In this document: one piece after another, positions 7,898 to 16,238 of the stretch
Layout: the number at the start of each line of letters is the position of its first letter
Numbering within the stretch: the first letter of the stretch is position 1
Assembly (NCBI RefSeq): GCF_036568125.1
Contig: NZ_DATCTF010000011.1
Span: forward strand, 62,001 to 126,000
Direction: 5' to 3'
Length of the DNA: 64,000 bases
Origin: Magnetovibrio sp.
GTDB taxonomy: Bacteria; Pseudomonadota; Alphaproteobacteria; Rhodospirillales; Magnetovibrionaceae
The notes under the pieces: generated by a model
Told to the model about the DNA's origin: nothing
The model's input: the letters and a program-made list of their open reading frames with translations, nothing else
Database searches by the model: none
Position numbers and translations under genes: made by a program

Positions 7898-9132
7898 CAC
7901 CACACCTCGATTTCCGGTACGGCGACGACGAACTTTCCGCCCCAAGCTTGAATATGGCTGAGTTGGGCTGAAACTTCGGCGCGGATATTCCACGGTAAGA
8001 TCAACACGTAATCGGGTTGAGCAGAGTCGATGTGATCGGGGGCAAGGATCGGGATCCGACTGCCAGGCAGGTACTTGCCTTGTTTGGCGGGGTTACCGTC
8101 GCACACGAACTCGATGAGGGCCGTATCGACATTGGCGTAATTTAGCAACGTGTTGCCTTTGGCCGCCGCACCGTAAGCTGCCACAGTTTTGCCGTCCAAT
8201 GCCGCCGCATCGAGAAACGCCAACAGCCCTTCGCGCACGCCTTCGCATTTGGCCTCGAAGCCTTCGTAGGTTGCCCGCGCGTTCAGACCGGCAACGCGTT
8301 CCTTAACGCGCACGAATTCCACGCCCGGCTGTTCGGCGTGCGCGGCGCTGTTTGATTTGCACGCGTACACTCTGAGTGAACCGCCGTGGGTGGTCAGTTC
8401 TTCGACGTCAAAAACCTTCAGCCCACACTCACCGAAGATCCGCTCCACCGCCAACAGCGACAAATACGAATAGTGTTCGTGATAGATGGTGTCGAACTGC
8501 ACCAGATTGAGCAGGTTCAAAAGGTGCGGGAACTCAACCGTCATCACACCGTCGTCGTTGAGCAAAATCGCAAAGCCTTCGACGAAACTGCGGATGTCGG
8601 GGACATGGGCAAGAACATTGTTCGCCGCCATCAGGTCCGCGCCGTGACCGGCCGATTTGAGACGCGTCGCGGTTTCGGCGTTGAAGAACGCAACTTCGGT
8701 TTGCACGCCCTTTGCTCGCGCCGCTTCGGCGCAGCCCGCCGCCGGATCGACCCCCAAAACCTGAACGCCTGCGTTCACGAAGTGTTGCAACAAATAGCCG
8801 TCGTTGCTGGCGATCTCGACCACCTTGCTGCCGGCTCCCAGCCCGAAGCGATCGATCATGGCGTCGGCATAGGCCTTCGCGTGTGCCACCCAGCTCGCGG
8901 AATACGATGAAAAATAGGCGTAATCGGCGGTGAAGATCTGGTCAGCCGGCACGTCGTCGGCCAACTGCACCAGATGACAGTCCTCACACACCACGGCGTG
9001 CAGCGGGAAGGCTTTTTCCTCCGCTTCGGCGCTCGGCAGATAACTGTTCGATGGCGGTTGATGGCCCAAGTCGACCAAGCTCAAGGTGATGTCGGAACCG
9101 CAGAACCGGCACGTGCAAAGGGGGGTGGTCAT
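7897..9132 (-). CDS. NDP-hexose C-methyltransferase (TylCIII/NovU type)
   Basis: 411 residues with the three-part layout of sugar C-methyltransferases. An N-terminal zinc-binding module has two Cys pairs (CRFCG near residue 8 and CEDCHLVQ near 50). A central SAM-binding Rossmann domain carries VVEIASNDGYLLQHF and GVDPAA. A C-terminal domain carries VAAYGAAAKGNTLLNY. Family members add methyl to C3 (or C5) of NDP-4-keto-6-deoxysugars in mycarose, noviose and virenose pathways. Together with rfbF and rfbG it implies a methyl-branched CDP-6-deoxyhexose. It has 4-nt overlaps with rfbG upstream and rfbC downstream. Confidence 0.88.
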   Translation of the reverse strand: MTTPLCTCRFCGSDITLSLVDLGHQPPSNSYLPSAEAEEKAFPLHAVVCEDCHLVQLADDVPADQIFTADYAYFSSYSASWVAHAKAYADAMIDRFGLGAGSKVVEIASNDGYLLQHFVNAGVQVLGVDPAAGCAEAARAKGVQTEVAFFNAETATRLKSAGHGADLMAANNVLAHVPDIRSFVEGFAILLNDDGVMTVEFPHLLNLLNLVQFDTIYHEHYSYLSLLAVERIFGECGLKVFDVEELTTHGGSLRVYACKSNSAAHAEQPGVEFVRVKERVAGLNARATYEGFEAKCEGVREGLLAFLDAAALDGKTVAAYGAAAKGNTLLNYANVDTALIEFVCDGNPAKQGKYLPGSRIPILAPDHIDSAQPDYVLILPWNIRAEVSAQLSHIQAWGGKFVVAVPEIEVW

Positions 9133-10193
9133 AGTTCGGCTCCGTACTCTTTCAATTGACGAGCGGTCAACTCACGCGCATCCGCACCGTTCAAAAATGC
9201 CCCATACCAATCGGCGGTGAGACGCACCGCGTCGTCCACATCCAAACGCGCCGACCAGCCCAACACTTCGCGCGCCAAGGTCGCGTCCACCGACAGCAAG
9301 GTCTTTTCCTTCAGCTTCGACGGCTGAACATCGGGATCCATATCTTGGCCCAAAGCCGCCATCATCTTATCCGTGATCGCGCCGACCGTGGCACTGGGGC
9401 CCGGTGGCGGACCGAAGTTGATGGCGCGCGGGGTCGCGTCGGGTTGGCTCATCAAGCGTTCGATGTACATCAGATAGCCCGCGTTTAAATCCAATACGTG
9501 CTGCCACGGCCGGGTCGCATCGGGACTGCGCAAGGTCAGTTTCTCGCCGCCGGCCAAGGCACGATAAATGTCGGGAATCAGCCGGTCTTCGGAAAAATCA
9601 CCGCCGCCGATGACGTTGCCCGCACGCGCCGTGGCGATCACCGCGTCGCGATCGTAAAAATAGCTTTTCGCCCACGACTGGGTGACGATCTCCTGGCACG
9701 CCTTAGACGCCGAATAGGGATCGTCCCCGCCTAACGGCGCGTCTTCGGCGAACGCTTCGCCGTCATCGGTATTTTGATAGACCTTGTCGCTGGTGATGAT
9801 CAACGCCGCACGCAAATGGTTTGCATCCCGCAGGGCCTCCAACAAATTGATTGTGCCCATGACGTTTGACGCCACCGTGTCCACCGGTTCGCGGTACGAC
9901 CGCCGCACCAAGGCTTGGGCCGCCATGTGGATGACGATTTCCGGATCAGCCTCAGCCACCGCGGCACGAACCGCTGCACCGTCGCGTACGTCGCCGATGG
10001 TGGATCTGAGCCCCGACCACGGCGACAACAAATCGAACAGGCTTGGATCCGTTTCCGGCGCCAGCCCATAACACCAAACCTGAGCGCCCAGACTTTCCAG
10101 CCACAGCGCCATCCAGGTGCCCTTGAAACCCGTGTGCCCCGTCAAAAACACCCGCTTGCCGCGCCAAAACTCCGGGGTGATATGGATACTCAT
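9129..10193 (-). CDS. rfbG: CDP-glucose 4,6-dehydratase
   Basis: 354 residues from the ATG at 10193, where MSIHITPEFWRGKRVFLTGHTGFKG matches the family start and overlaps the upstream gene's stop by 4 nt. The NAD-binding motif is TGHTGFKGTW, with HMAAQALVRRSY in the middle. The active site has ITSDKVYQN and DPYSASKACQE (Tyr-x3-Lys). It converts CDP-glucose to CDP-4-keto-6-deoxyglucose, the branch point for CDP-3,6-dideoxyhexoses and branched sugars. No rfbH dehydrase is present, so a C-methylated rather than 3,6-dideoxy product is more likely. Confidence 0.95.
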   Translation of the reverse strand: MSIHITPEFWRGKRVFLTGHTGFKGTWMALWLESLGAQVWCYGLAPETDPSLFDLLSPWSGLRSTIGDVRDGAAVRAAVAEADPEIVIHMAAQALVRRSYREPVDTVASNVMGTINLLEALRDANHLRAALIITSDKVYQNTDDGEAFAEDAPLGGDDPYSASKACQEIVTQSWAKSYFYDRDAVIATARAGNVIGGGDFSEDRLIPDIYRALAGGEKLTLRSPDATRPWQHVLDLNAGYLMYIERLMSQPDATPRAINFGPPPGPSATVGAITDKMMAALGQDMDPDVQPSKLKEKTLLSVDATLAREVLGWSARLDVDDAVRLTADWYGAFLNGADARELTARQLKEYGAEL

Positions 10194-11122
10194 CAAACGG
10201 TTCCTTCCGGTCGCGCACGGGTGGTGGTTTTCGATGCGGGCCTGCCCCGCATGTAGGCCAGAGCCCCACAAAAACGCGCCGCATCGCGGTACGCCTTTTG
10301 AGGCCGAAATAGCAACAGGGCCTTGAGCCCAAACCTTAGCACTTGCCGCCAGCCCAGCACCCGCGCGGCGGCGGGACTGTGGTGCTTGGCCTCGAAATAT
10401 AACCGAGACCACGACAAGTTGTAGAATTTTTCCCAAAGGCGATCCCGGCCGCTGCCGATGGATCCGCCACCGATGTGATGCGCCACAGCATCGGGCACGA
10501 CCAAGACCTTGAAACCTGCTGCCATCAAACGCAAACAGATGTCGTCGTCTTCATGATAAAGAAAAATGGCGTCGTCAAAAAAGCCCACCGACTTGAGCGC
10601 AGACATGCGCACCAAGTTCACCGCACCCGATACCACCCAGGTACAAAAGCTGCCTTCCGGTTTGGGCTCGGATTTACGGTTGCCGGGCATTAAATCGCGC
10701 TGAAACAGCGGCCCGTTCCACGCTCTGTCGAAATCGCCGTCGGTGCCGACCAAAAGCGGCGACAACAGGCCTGCATCGGCATTGACGTCGGCTTCGGCCA
10801 CCAAGCTTGCAAGCGCTTCGTCGACAAATTCGGCGTCCGGATTCATCAGCAGCGCGAATTCGGTTTGCACCAGGGCCAGCCCTTGGTTGGCTGCATTCCC
10901 GTATCCGACGCCAACCGGGTTTTCGATGATTTCGGCCCTGGGCATGCGCTGGCGTACGATATCGAGGGTATCGTCGGCGCTTTCATTGTCGATCACAATG
11001 ATGCGCGTAGCGCGCGCTACGCTGTCAAGACACGGCCCAATGACGGCGCCGGAATGGTGGGTGACGATGATGGTCGTCGTCCGCGCCCAGGCTTCCTCGG
11101 CACCGCCCTCAACAGATGTCAT
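10193..11122 (-). CDS. GT2 family glycosyltransferase (WbbL/rhamnosyltransferase-like)
   Basis: 309 residues. The GT-A fold has IIVTHHSG at the start, VIDNESADDT, ENPVGVGYGNAANQGL and MNPDAEF (the DXD-like metal site). The acceptor-side motif is FLYHEDDDICLRL, typical of WbbL-type inverting transferases that add a deoxyhexose to a lipid-linked glycan. It lies between rfbF and rfbG, 3 nt from the former and overlapping the latter by 4 nt, so it is the likely user of the CDP-sugar. It is cytoplasmic or membrane-associated, and no transmembrane segment was seen. Confidence 0.88.
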   Translation of the reverse strand: MTSVEGGAEEAWARTTTIIVTHHSGAVIGPCLDSVARATRIIVIDNESADDTLDIVRQRMPRAEIIENPVGVGYGNAANQGLALVQTEFALLMNPDAEFVDEALASLVAEADVNADAGLLSPLLVGTDGDFDRAWNGPLFQRDLMPGNRKSEPKPEGSFCTWVVSGAVNLVRMSALKSVGFFDDAIFLYHEDDDICLRLMAAGFKVLVVPDAVAHHIGGGSIGSGRDRLWEKFYNLSWSRLYFEAKHHSPAAARVLGWRQVLRFGLKALLLFRPQKAYRDAARFCGALAYMRGRPASKTTTRARPEGTV

Positions 11123-11125
11123 GCT

Positions 11126-11899
<774 letters not shown>

Positions 11900-12005
11900 G
11901 AACGATCCCCAGATCAAAATAAAAAACAAATTGGCCGCAAACCCGTAAGCCTTGCGAAACCTTGCCTCCTTTTAACGAACTCCGGCTTGGCTCACAAGCG
12001 TGTGC

Positions 12006-12992
12006 TCAGGCTTTTGCCTGGCTTTTGTGCCAATTCCAGGCCGTTTCGACGATGACATCGAGATCGCTGCGCTCAGGGGTCCAATTCAGAACCGACTGCG
12101 CCTTGCCTACATTCGCCACCAACATCGGCGCATCACCGGGACGGCGGGGTTGTATTTGGACATCGAAATCAGCGCCTGAAACGCGTTTCACGGAATCGAG
12201 AACTTGGCGCACGCTGGTCCCCACGCCCCCGCCGAGACAAAACGCTTCGAGCCCCGCTTGTCCGGCGAGCAACCGATCCAAAGCCTTGACGTGCGCGGTC
12301 GCTAGGTCCGATACGTGAATATAATCGCGCACACAGGTGCCATCAGGAGTGGCGTAATCGTCGCCGTAAATGAACATCCCCGCTCGCTGCCCCAAAGCAG
12401 CCTGGCAGGCGATGGGGATCAGATGGCTTTCCGGGTCATGGGCTTCGCCGAGTTCGCCGTCGGGGTCAGCGCCAGATGCGTTGAAATAGCGCAGCGCCGT
12501 CGCGTTCAACCCGTGGGCGGCGGCGAAATCCGCCAACATTCCCTCCACCACCGCTTTGGTCTTGGCATAGGGGCTGATCGGTGCGATCGGCGAAGTTTCT
12601 GTGATCAACGCGTCGCCGACATCGCCGTGCACCGCACAGGTGCTGGAAAAAACTATGTCGCGAACGCCTGCGCGGCTCATCGCTTCCAACAGATTGAGGG
12701 TACCGGTGACGTTGGTGCGGTAGAAATCCTCAGGCCGCTTGACGGATTCACCCACCTCGATCAAAGCCGCGAAGTGCATCACCGCAGCGGGTTTGTGCGC
12801 CGCGATCACGGCGTCCAGTGCCGCCGGGTCGAGCACGTCGCCCACCACCAACGGCCCCCATTTGGCCGCCCAATCGTGGCCGTTGCTGAGATTATCGAAA
12901 CTGACCGGGGTGTAGCCCGCCGCCGCCAGCGCCTTACACGCATGAGAGCCGACATATCCGGCGCCGCCAGTGACGATCACTTTAGTATTCAT
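12006..12992 (-). CDS. galE: UDP-glucose 4-epimerase
   Basis: 328 residues. The extended SDR has VTGGAGYVGSHACKAL (2-17), SFDNLSNGH, MHFAALIEVGESV, VFSSTCAVHGD (the catalytic Ser/Thr) and SPYAKTKAVVE (Tyr-x3-Lys). It interconverts UDP-Glc and UDP-Gal (or the GlcNAc/GalNAc forms). It is first in the minus-strand sugar run. A promoter with TTGAGA and TATAGA boxes lies upstream and GAGG precedes the ATG. It is divergent from pseC across a 237-bp gap. Confidence 0.93.
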   Translation of the reverse strand: MNTKVIVTGGAGYVGSHACKALAAAGYTPVSFDNLSNGHDWAAKWGPLVVGDVLDPAALDAVIAAHKPAAVMHFAALIEVGESVKRPEDFYRTNVTGTLNLLEAMSRAGVRDIVFSSTCAVHGDVGDALITETSPIAPISPYAKTKAVVEGMLADFAAAHGLNATALRYFNASGADPDGELGEAHDPESHLIPIACQAALGQRAGMFIYGDDYATPDGTCVRDYIHVSDLATAHVKALDRLLAGQAGLEAFCLGGGVGTSVRQVLDSVKRVSGADFDVQIQPRRPGDAPMLVANVGKAQSVLNWTPERSDLDVIVETAWNWHKSQAKA

Positions 12993-13024
12993 CGTGCCTC
13001 ACAACCCTTTAATTCGGACAACAT

Positions 13025-13054
13025 TCTATATCCCACGGACGTAGACAATCTCAA
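13025..13054 (-). promoter_or_regulatory. Putative sigma70 promoter of galE
   Basis: Read on the minus strand, TTGAGA (13054-13049) and TATAGA (13030-13025) are 18 bp apart, about 33 nt before the galE ATG. This is a reasonable but not consensus promoter. Confidence 0.45.
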
Positions 13055-13108
13055 TCATTTACCCATTTTTTCTGCTCTAAACGCCCCCCGACAAACCACC
13101 GCCTCAGC

Positions 13109-13137
13109 TTGACGTTCTAACACTATTCACGTAACGT
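13109..13137 (+). promoter_or_regulatory. Putative sigma70 promoter of pseC
   Basis: TTGACG (13109-13114) and TAACGT (13132-13137) have a 17-bp spacer. The predicted start near 13144 leaves a leader of roughly 85 nt that includes a T-rich stretch (13163-13176) before the pseC start at 13230. Confidence 0.45.
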
Positions 13138-13229
13138 ATCAGTCACGATCGAGAAATGATCGTTTTGATTTTTTTTCAAAATCCCCTCCACCTACATGAG
13201 GGATGAGAGCAAGAAGGCTCGACCATATT

Positions 13230-14507
13230 ATGACTGGCACTCATGGCAAAACCCATAAGCCTGTTCCATCCACGCTTGGGCCCGCGCCTGTTAACGACGC
13301 CGCCTCATTAGCGCCCCTCTCATATGGCCGCCAATCCATTGACCAAGCGGACGTTCAGGCCGTCGTCGATGCCTTGAACTCCAACTGGCTGACCACGGGC
13401 CCCGAGGTTCAACGCTTTGAACAAGAGTTCGCACATGCCACTGGCGCCAAGTACGCCGTTGCCTGCTCCAGCGGCACAGCTGGTTTGCATTTGGCGACCA
13501 TGGCTCTAAATCTGGGCTCAGGTGACAAAGTCATCGTCCCGACGATGACTTTTCTGGCCACAGCGAATGCCGCCCTTTATGTCAACGCAGACGTTGTGTT
13601 TTGCGATGTCGATCCGACCACGGGCCTTATGACTGCAGATACCTTTCGCGCGGCCCTGGACGGTGTGGACAACGTCAAGGCCGTGATTCCGGTTCACCTA
13701 GCTGGGCAATGCGTGGACATGCCGGCAATCCGTAAACTCGCGCAGCAACATGGTATCGCCGTCATCGAAGACGCCTGCCACGCACTTGGCGCGAACATAT
13801 TCGACGCCATGGGCGCCATCACCCCGACTGGATCGTGTGCGATGAGCGAGATGTCGGTATTCTCGCTGCATCCTGTAAAGACCATCACCACCGGCGAAGG
13901 CGGCATGGTCACCACCAATGACGAAGAACTCTATAAGCGTCTTAAAAGCATGCGCATCCATGGCGTAACGAAAGACGCCAATGAGTTCAAAAACCCCCAC
14001 CTGGGACTGGACGCTTCCGGCGCGCCCAACCCCTGGTATTACGAAATGCACGAACTGGGCTACAACTTGAGAATTAGCGACATCAACTGCGCATTGGGGC
14101 GCAGCCAATTGAAAAAGCTATTTAGATTTGTCCAGCGCCGCCAGCAACTTACATCACTATACGATGAACTTATCGCCCCCCTGAATCCGGCGGTCAGGCC
14201 ACTCACACATATGAACAATGGCACCCCGGCCTGGCATCTTTACGTGGTCTTAATTGACTTCGAAAAAATCGGCGTCAGTCGTTCCACCGTTATGCATAGG
14301 ATGTCTGACATGGGGGTTGGAACTCAGGTACATTATCTACCGGTTCATCACCAGCCCTACTATCAAGAACGGTATGGCGTGAAAGATTTTCCGGGGGCTG
14401 ATGCGTATTACGCGCAATGCCTATCCATTCCCCTTTACCCCGATCTACAGGATGAAGATGTTGTGAGGGTTGTTGAGGCTTTAAAGGCCGCCACCGGCTT
14501 GCGCTAA
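13230..14507 (+). CDS. pseC: UDP-4-amino-4,6-dideoxy-L-altrose-type transaminase (PseC-like, DegT family)
   Basis: 425 residues. A PLP fold-type I DegT/DnrJ/EryC1 protein with LSYGRQSI, NSNWLTTGPEV, ACSSGTAGLH, VIEDACHALG and the Schiff-base Lys in FSLHPVKTITTGEGG. The MSVFSLHPVKTITTGEGG block and the PxxY..I tail are typical of PseC, which aminates the 4-keto product of PseB. I chose the ATG at 13230 (AAGAAGG upstream); an in-frame ATG at 13203 has no usable ribosome-binding site. It sits apart from pseB (16239), with a regulator and an antiterminator between them, and has its own putative promoter. Confidence 0.85.
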   Translation: MTGTHGKTHKPVPSTLGPAPVNDAASLAPLSYGRQSIDQADVQAVVDALNSNWLTTGPEVQRFEQEFAHATGAKYAVACSSGTAGLHLATMALNLGSGDKVIVPTMTFLATANAALYVNADVVFCDVDPTTGLMTADTFRAALDGVDNVKAVIPVHLAGQCVDMPAIRKLAQQHGIAVIEDACHALGANIFDAMGAITPTGSCAMSEMSVFSLHPVKTITTGEGGMVTTNDEELYKRLKSMRIHGVTKDANEFKNPHLGLDASGAPNPWYYEMHELGYNLRISDINCALGRSQLKKLFRFVQRRQQLTSLYDELIAPLNPAVRPLTHMNNGTPAWHLYVVLIDFEKIGVSRSTVMHRMSDMGVGTQVHYLPVHHQPYYQERYGVKDFPGADAYYAQCLSIPLYPDLQDEDVVRVVEALKAATGLR

Positions 14508-14616
14508 TCCCCCCCTGAAAATCCCTTCGTTTTTATTGCGCACAAGGTCTCAGTTCTATTTGTCTTCCGCATTCTTTCCGGCGTCATAAAGGTCTGCCCC
14601 ATACCACACCGGCGAC

Positions 14617-14644
14617 TTGACGCCATATGTTCGAAAGCTATATG
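14617..14644 (+). promoter_or_regulatory. Putative promoter of the regulator-antiterminator pair
   Basis: TTGACG (14617-14622) is followed after 16 bp by TATATG (14639-14644). This predicts a start near 14650, upstream of the winged-helix gene and of the palindrome at 14680-14695. Confidence 0.45.
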
Positions 14645-14679
14645 CTCGGCATAACGTTCAGGGTGTGAACGGTGCAATT

Positions 14680-14695
14680 TTGCAATTGATTGCAA
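14680..14695. promoter_or_regulatory. Perfect 16-bp palindrome, candidate operator
   Basis: TTGCAAT-TG-ATTGCAA is a perfect 7-bp inverted repeat with a 2-bp centre, with a further TGCAAT copy at 14673-14678. It lies about 30-45 nt after the predicted start and 30 nt before the winged-helix regulator gene. That is a typical place for an autorepressor of the MarR type to bind. Binding is inferred. Confidence 0.4.
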
Positions 14696-14724
14696 TCACT
14701 ATCAAAGGTGAAATTCGACAAGCC

Positions 14725-15348
14725 ATGTCAGATGCCCCAATGAAACACGAAGATGAAATCACCCTTAACGTTCTATCTTCCGTGCATGAAAATCATGAGG
14801 TTACGCAACGCAATTTGGCGAATGAGCTCGGTATCGCTCTTGGCCTGACCAACGCTTATCTTAAGCGGTGTATTCGTAAGGGCTTGATCAAAGCTCAGCA
14901 AATTCCTCGCAATAGATATGCCTACTATCTCACTGCCGAAGGCTTTTCAGAGAAAAGCCGCCTTACAGCGCAGTACTTAACAACATCCTTTAATTTTTAC
15001 CGACGCGCGCGATCTCAATGCGAAGATATCTTTATGCTCTGCGTCGAAAATGGCTGGCATCGCGTCGCATTGCATTCAATCAGCGATCTGACGGAAATCG
15101 CACTGCTTTGCGCAAACAATCACGACGTTCACCTTCAATGCGTCATTGATCCGGATTGCACACAAGATCTTTACCACAACGTGCCTGTTTTGGCGGATCT
15201 GCCGGAACAGGACAGTTTTGATACCATTGTCATCACCAACTTGACCAACGCTCAAGGCACGTACGATGACTTAGTGGCACGCTTCCCCCAAAAGCCCATC
15301 TTGGCCCCCGAGTTTATGTGTATCAGCAAAAACAAAAGAGATCTTTGA
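14725..15348 (+). CDS. MarR-like winged-helix regulator with Rossmann-like C-terminal domain (EPS-associated type)
   Basis: 207 residues from the chosen ATG (AAAGGTG upstream); an in-frame ATG at 14617 would add 36 residues and overlap the promoter and palindrome. Residues about 10-75 form a winged helix: LNVLSSVHENHEVTQRNLA, then the recognition helix in LGIALGLTNAYLKRC and the wing IPRNRYAYYLT. This matches the EPS-associated MarR family. Residues about 90-200 look like a Rossmann or CoA-binding fold: RVALHSISDLTEIALL, CVIDPD, VPVLADLP and DTIVITNL. It directly precedes the RfaH-like gene (1 nt), suggesting joint control of the glycan locus. The ligand is unknown. Confidence 0.75.
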   Translation: MSDAPMKHEDEITLNVLSSVHENHEVTQRNLANELGIALGLTNAYLKRCIRKGLIKAQQIPRNRYAYYLTAEGFSEKSRLTAQYLTTSFNFYRRARSQCEDIFMLCVENGWHRVALHSISDLTEIALLCANNHDVHLQCVIDPDCTQDLYHNVPVLADLPEQDSFDTIVITNLTNAQGTYDDLVARFPQKPILAPEFMCISKNKRDL

Positions 15349-15349
15349 C

Positions 15350-15850
15350 ATGCTGCGCTGGTATGTCGCGTACACCAAGCCCAACTCCGAGCACAAAGCC
15401 CAAATAAACATCAATGCGCAAAATTTTACGGTTTTTTTGCCGCAGTATCTCAAAAAGCGTCGGCATGCCCGCAAAACGGAAACCGTCGCCACCCCTCTTT
15501 TCCCCCGATATATTTTTATTCAATTTGATATCGAGTGTCATCAATGGCGCAAATTGGCGTCTACCATTGGCATAAGCCATATCGTAAGCGAGGGCGACCG
15601 TCCGACACCGATCCCCGATTCGGTCATTGAATACATTCGCGCTCGCACGAATTCCGAAGGCTACATCGACATGTTGCCCGAAAAACCTTTAGCCAAAGGT
15701 GACAAGGTTCGCATTACAGAAGGCCCGTTTAGCGACATGGAAGGCATTTTCGACAGTTATAGCGCGAACAATAGAATCCACATTCTACTCAACATCTTAG
15801 GCCAAAATACGCGGGTCAAAATCTCATCGTCGTTTATCGCCGACCCATGA
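15350..15850 (+). CDS. NusG-paralog transcription antiterminator (RfaH-like)
   Basis: 166 residues, close to E. coli RfaH (162). The N-terminal NGN domain opens with RWYVAYTKPNSEHKAQ and has LPQYLKKRRHARK and TPLFPRYIFIQFD, the RfaH/NusG core that binds the RNA polymerase clamp. The C-terminal KOW domain is KGDKVRITEGPFSDMEGIF. Specialised NusG paralogs are recruited at ops sites and suppress termination across long polysaccharide operons. It starts 1 nt after the winged-helix gene, and the leader downstream carries ops-like sequences. A housekeeping NusG is less likely because it normally sits by rplK/secE. Confidence 0.88.
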   Translation: MLRWYVAYTKPNSEHKAQININAQNFTVFLPQYLKKRRHARKTETVATPLFPRYIFIQFDIECHQWRKLASTIGISHIVSEGDRPTPIPDSVIEYIRARTNSEGYIDMLPEKPLAKGDKVRITEGPFSDMEGIFDSYSANNRIHILLNILGQNTRVKISSSFIADP

Positions 15851-16011
15851 AAAACGTTTCTTGTGCTCGACATGCCAAGGCATCCACACTCACCCCCTGC
15901 AAGCCCGACCCAAGACATTGATTTAATTTAATATTTAGCTTGTTTTTGAGCACACAAACATACCCCTTGACTTGACCGTTCGCAGCATGAACACTGGCGC
16001 AATTGCAGCTG

Positions 16012-16033
16012 GAAAGCGCCTTCAGGCGCTTTC
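16012..16033 (+). repeat. Perfect hairpin in glycan-operon leader
   Basis: The inverted repeat GAAAGCGCC-TTCA-GGCGCTTTC has a 9-bp stem and a 4-nt loop. It is not followed by a T-run, so it is not an intrinsic terminator. It lies 9 nt before the first ops-like motif. Confidence 0.7.
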
Positions 16034-16042
16034 ACCCGGCCT

Positions 16043-16054
16043 GCGGTAGCTTGC
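16043..16054 (+). promoter_or_regulatory. ops-like element, copy 1
   Basis: GCGGTAGCTTGC matches the E. coli ops core GCGGTAGCGTGC at 11 of 12 positions; the first G of the 13-nt form GGCGGTAGCGTGC is T here. It lies in the untranslated leader of the pseB operon, 193 nt after the RfaH-like gene. Function as a recruitment site is inferred. Confidence 0.45.
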
Positions 16055-16143
16055 CTGGAACCTTGCTTGGCCTGCACATCGCCCCTGTCGCTTACGCACG
16101 TTTCGTCACGCGCAATGCCGCACTCCCCGTGCAGGCATATCAT

Positions 16144-16156
16144 GGCTGTAGCGTGC
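16144..16156 (+). promoter_or_regulatory. ops-like element, copy 2
   Basis: GGCTGTAGCGTGC matches the E. coli ops GGCGGTAGCGTGC at 12 of 13 positions. It lies 101 nt downstream of copy 1 and 83 nt before the pseB start. The mismatch removes one pair of the small ops hairpin known in E. coli. Confidence 0.45.
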
Positions 16157-16238
16157 CCACACAATGTACAGTGCGGTTCATTTGCGTTACTCCTTGAGCG
16201 CATATTCTTTTGAAATAGACACAAATCACGAGAGTTAG

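Larger units (their letters stand above)
15851..16238 (+). other. 388-bp leader between the antiterminator gene and pseB
   Basis: I see no convincing protein gene here. It holds an AT-rich patch (15918-15938), a tandem TTGACTTGACC (15967-15977) that could supply a -35 box, a perfect 9-bp hairpin with TTCA loop (16012-16033) with no T-tract after it, and two ops-like motifs at 16043-16054 and 16144-16156. The layout is that expected of a JUMPstart/ops-type untranslated leader. Confidence 0.5.

Noticed and set aside
11965-11971. Perfect AAGGAGG on the minus strand between galE and rfbF
   Set aside because: No start codon lies at a usable distance, so it does not mark a small gene.
13145-13176. 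Hairpin ACGATC/GATCGT followed by a T-rich run, resembling a terminator before pseC
   Set aside because: The stem is only 6 bp, it starts at about the predicted +1 of the pseC promoter, and no plus-strand transcript upstream needs termination. An AT-rich leader explains it.
15847-15921. A 24-codon plus-strand frame whose ATG overlaps the stop of the RfaH-like gene
   Set aside because: It has the ATGA overlap seen in real coupled genes, but the peptide shows no recognisable feature and such overlaps arise easily by chance.
15928-16224. A Cys-rich 98-codon minus-strand frame in the pseB leader
   Set aside because: No family resemblance and no good ribosome-binding site, and it covers the ops-like motifs and hairpin of the plus-strand leader. 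More likely a chance frame.
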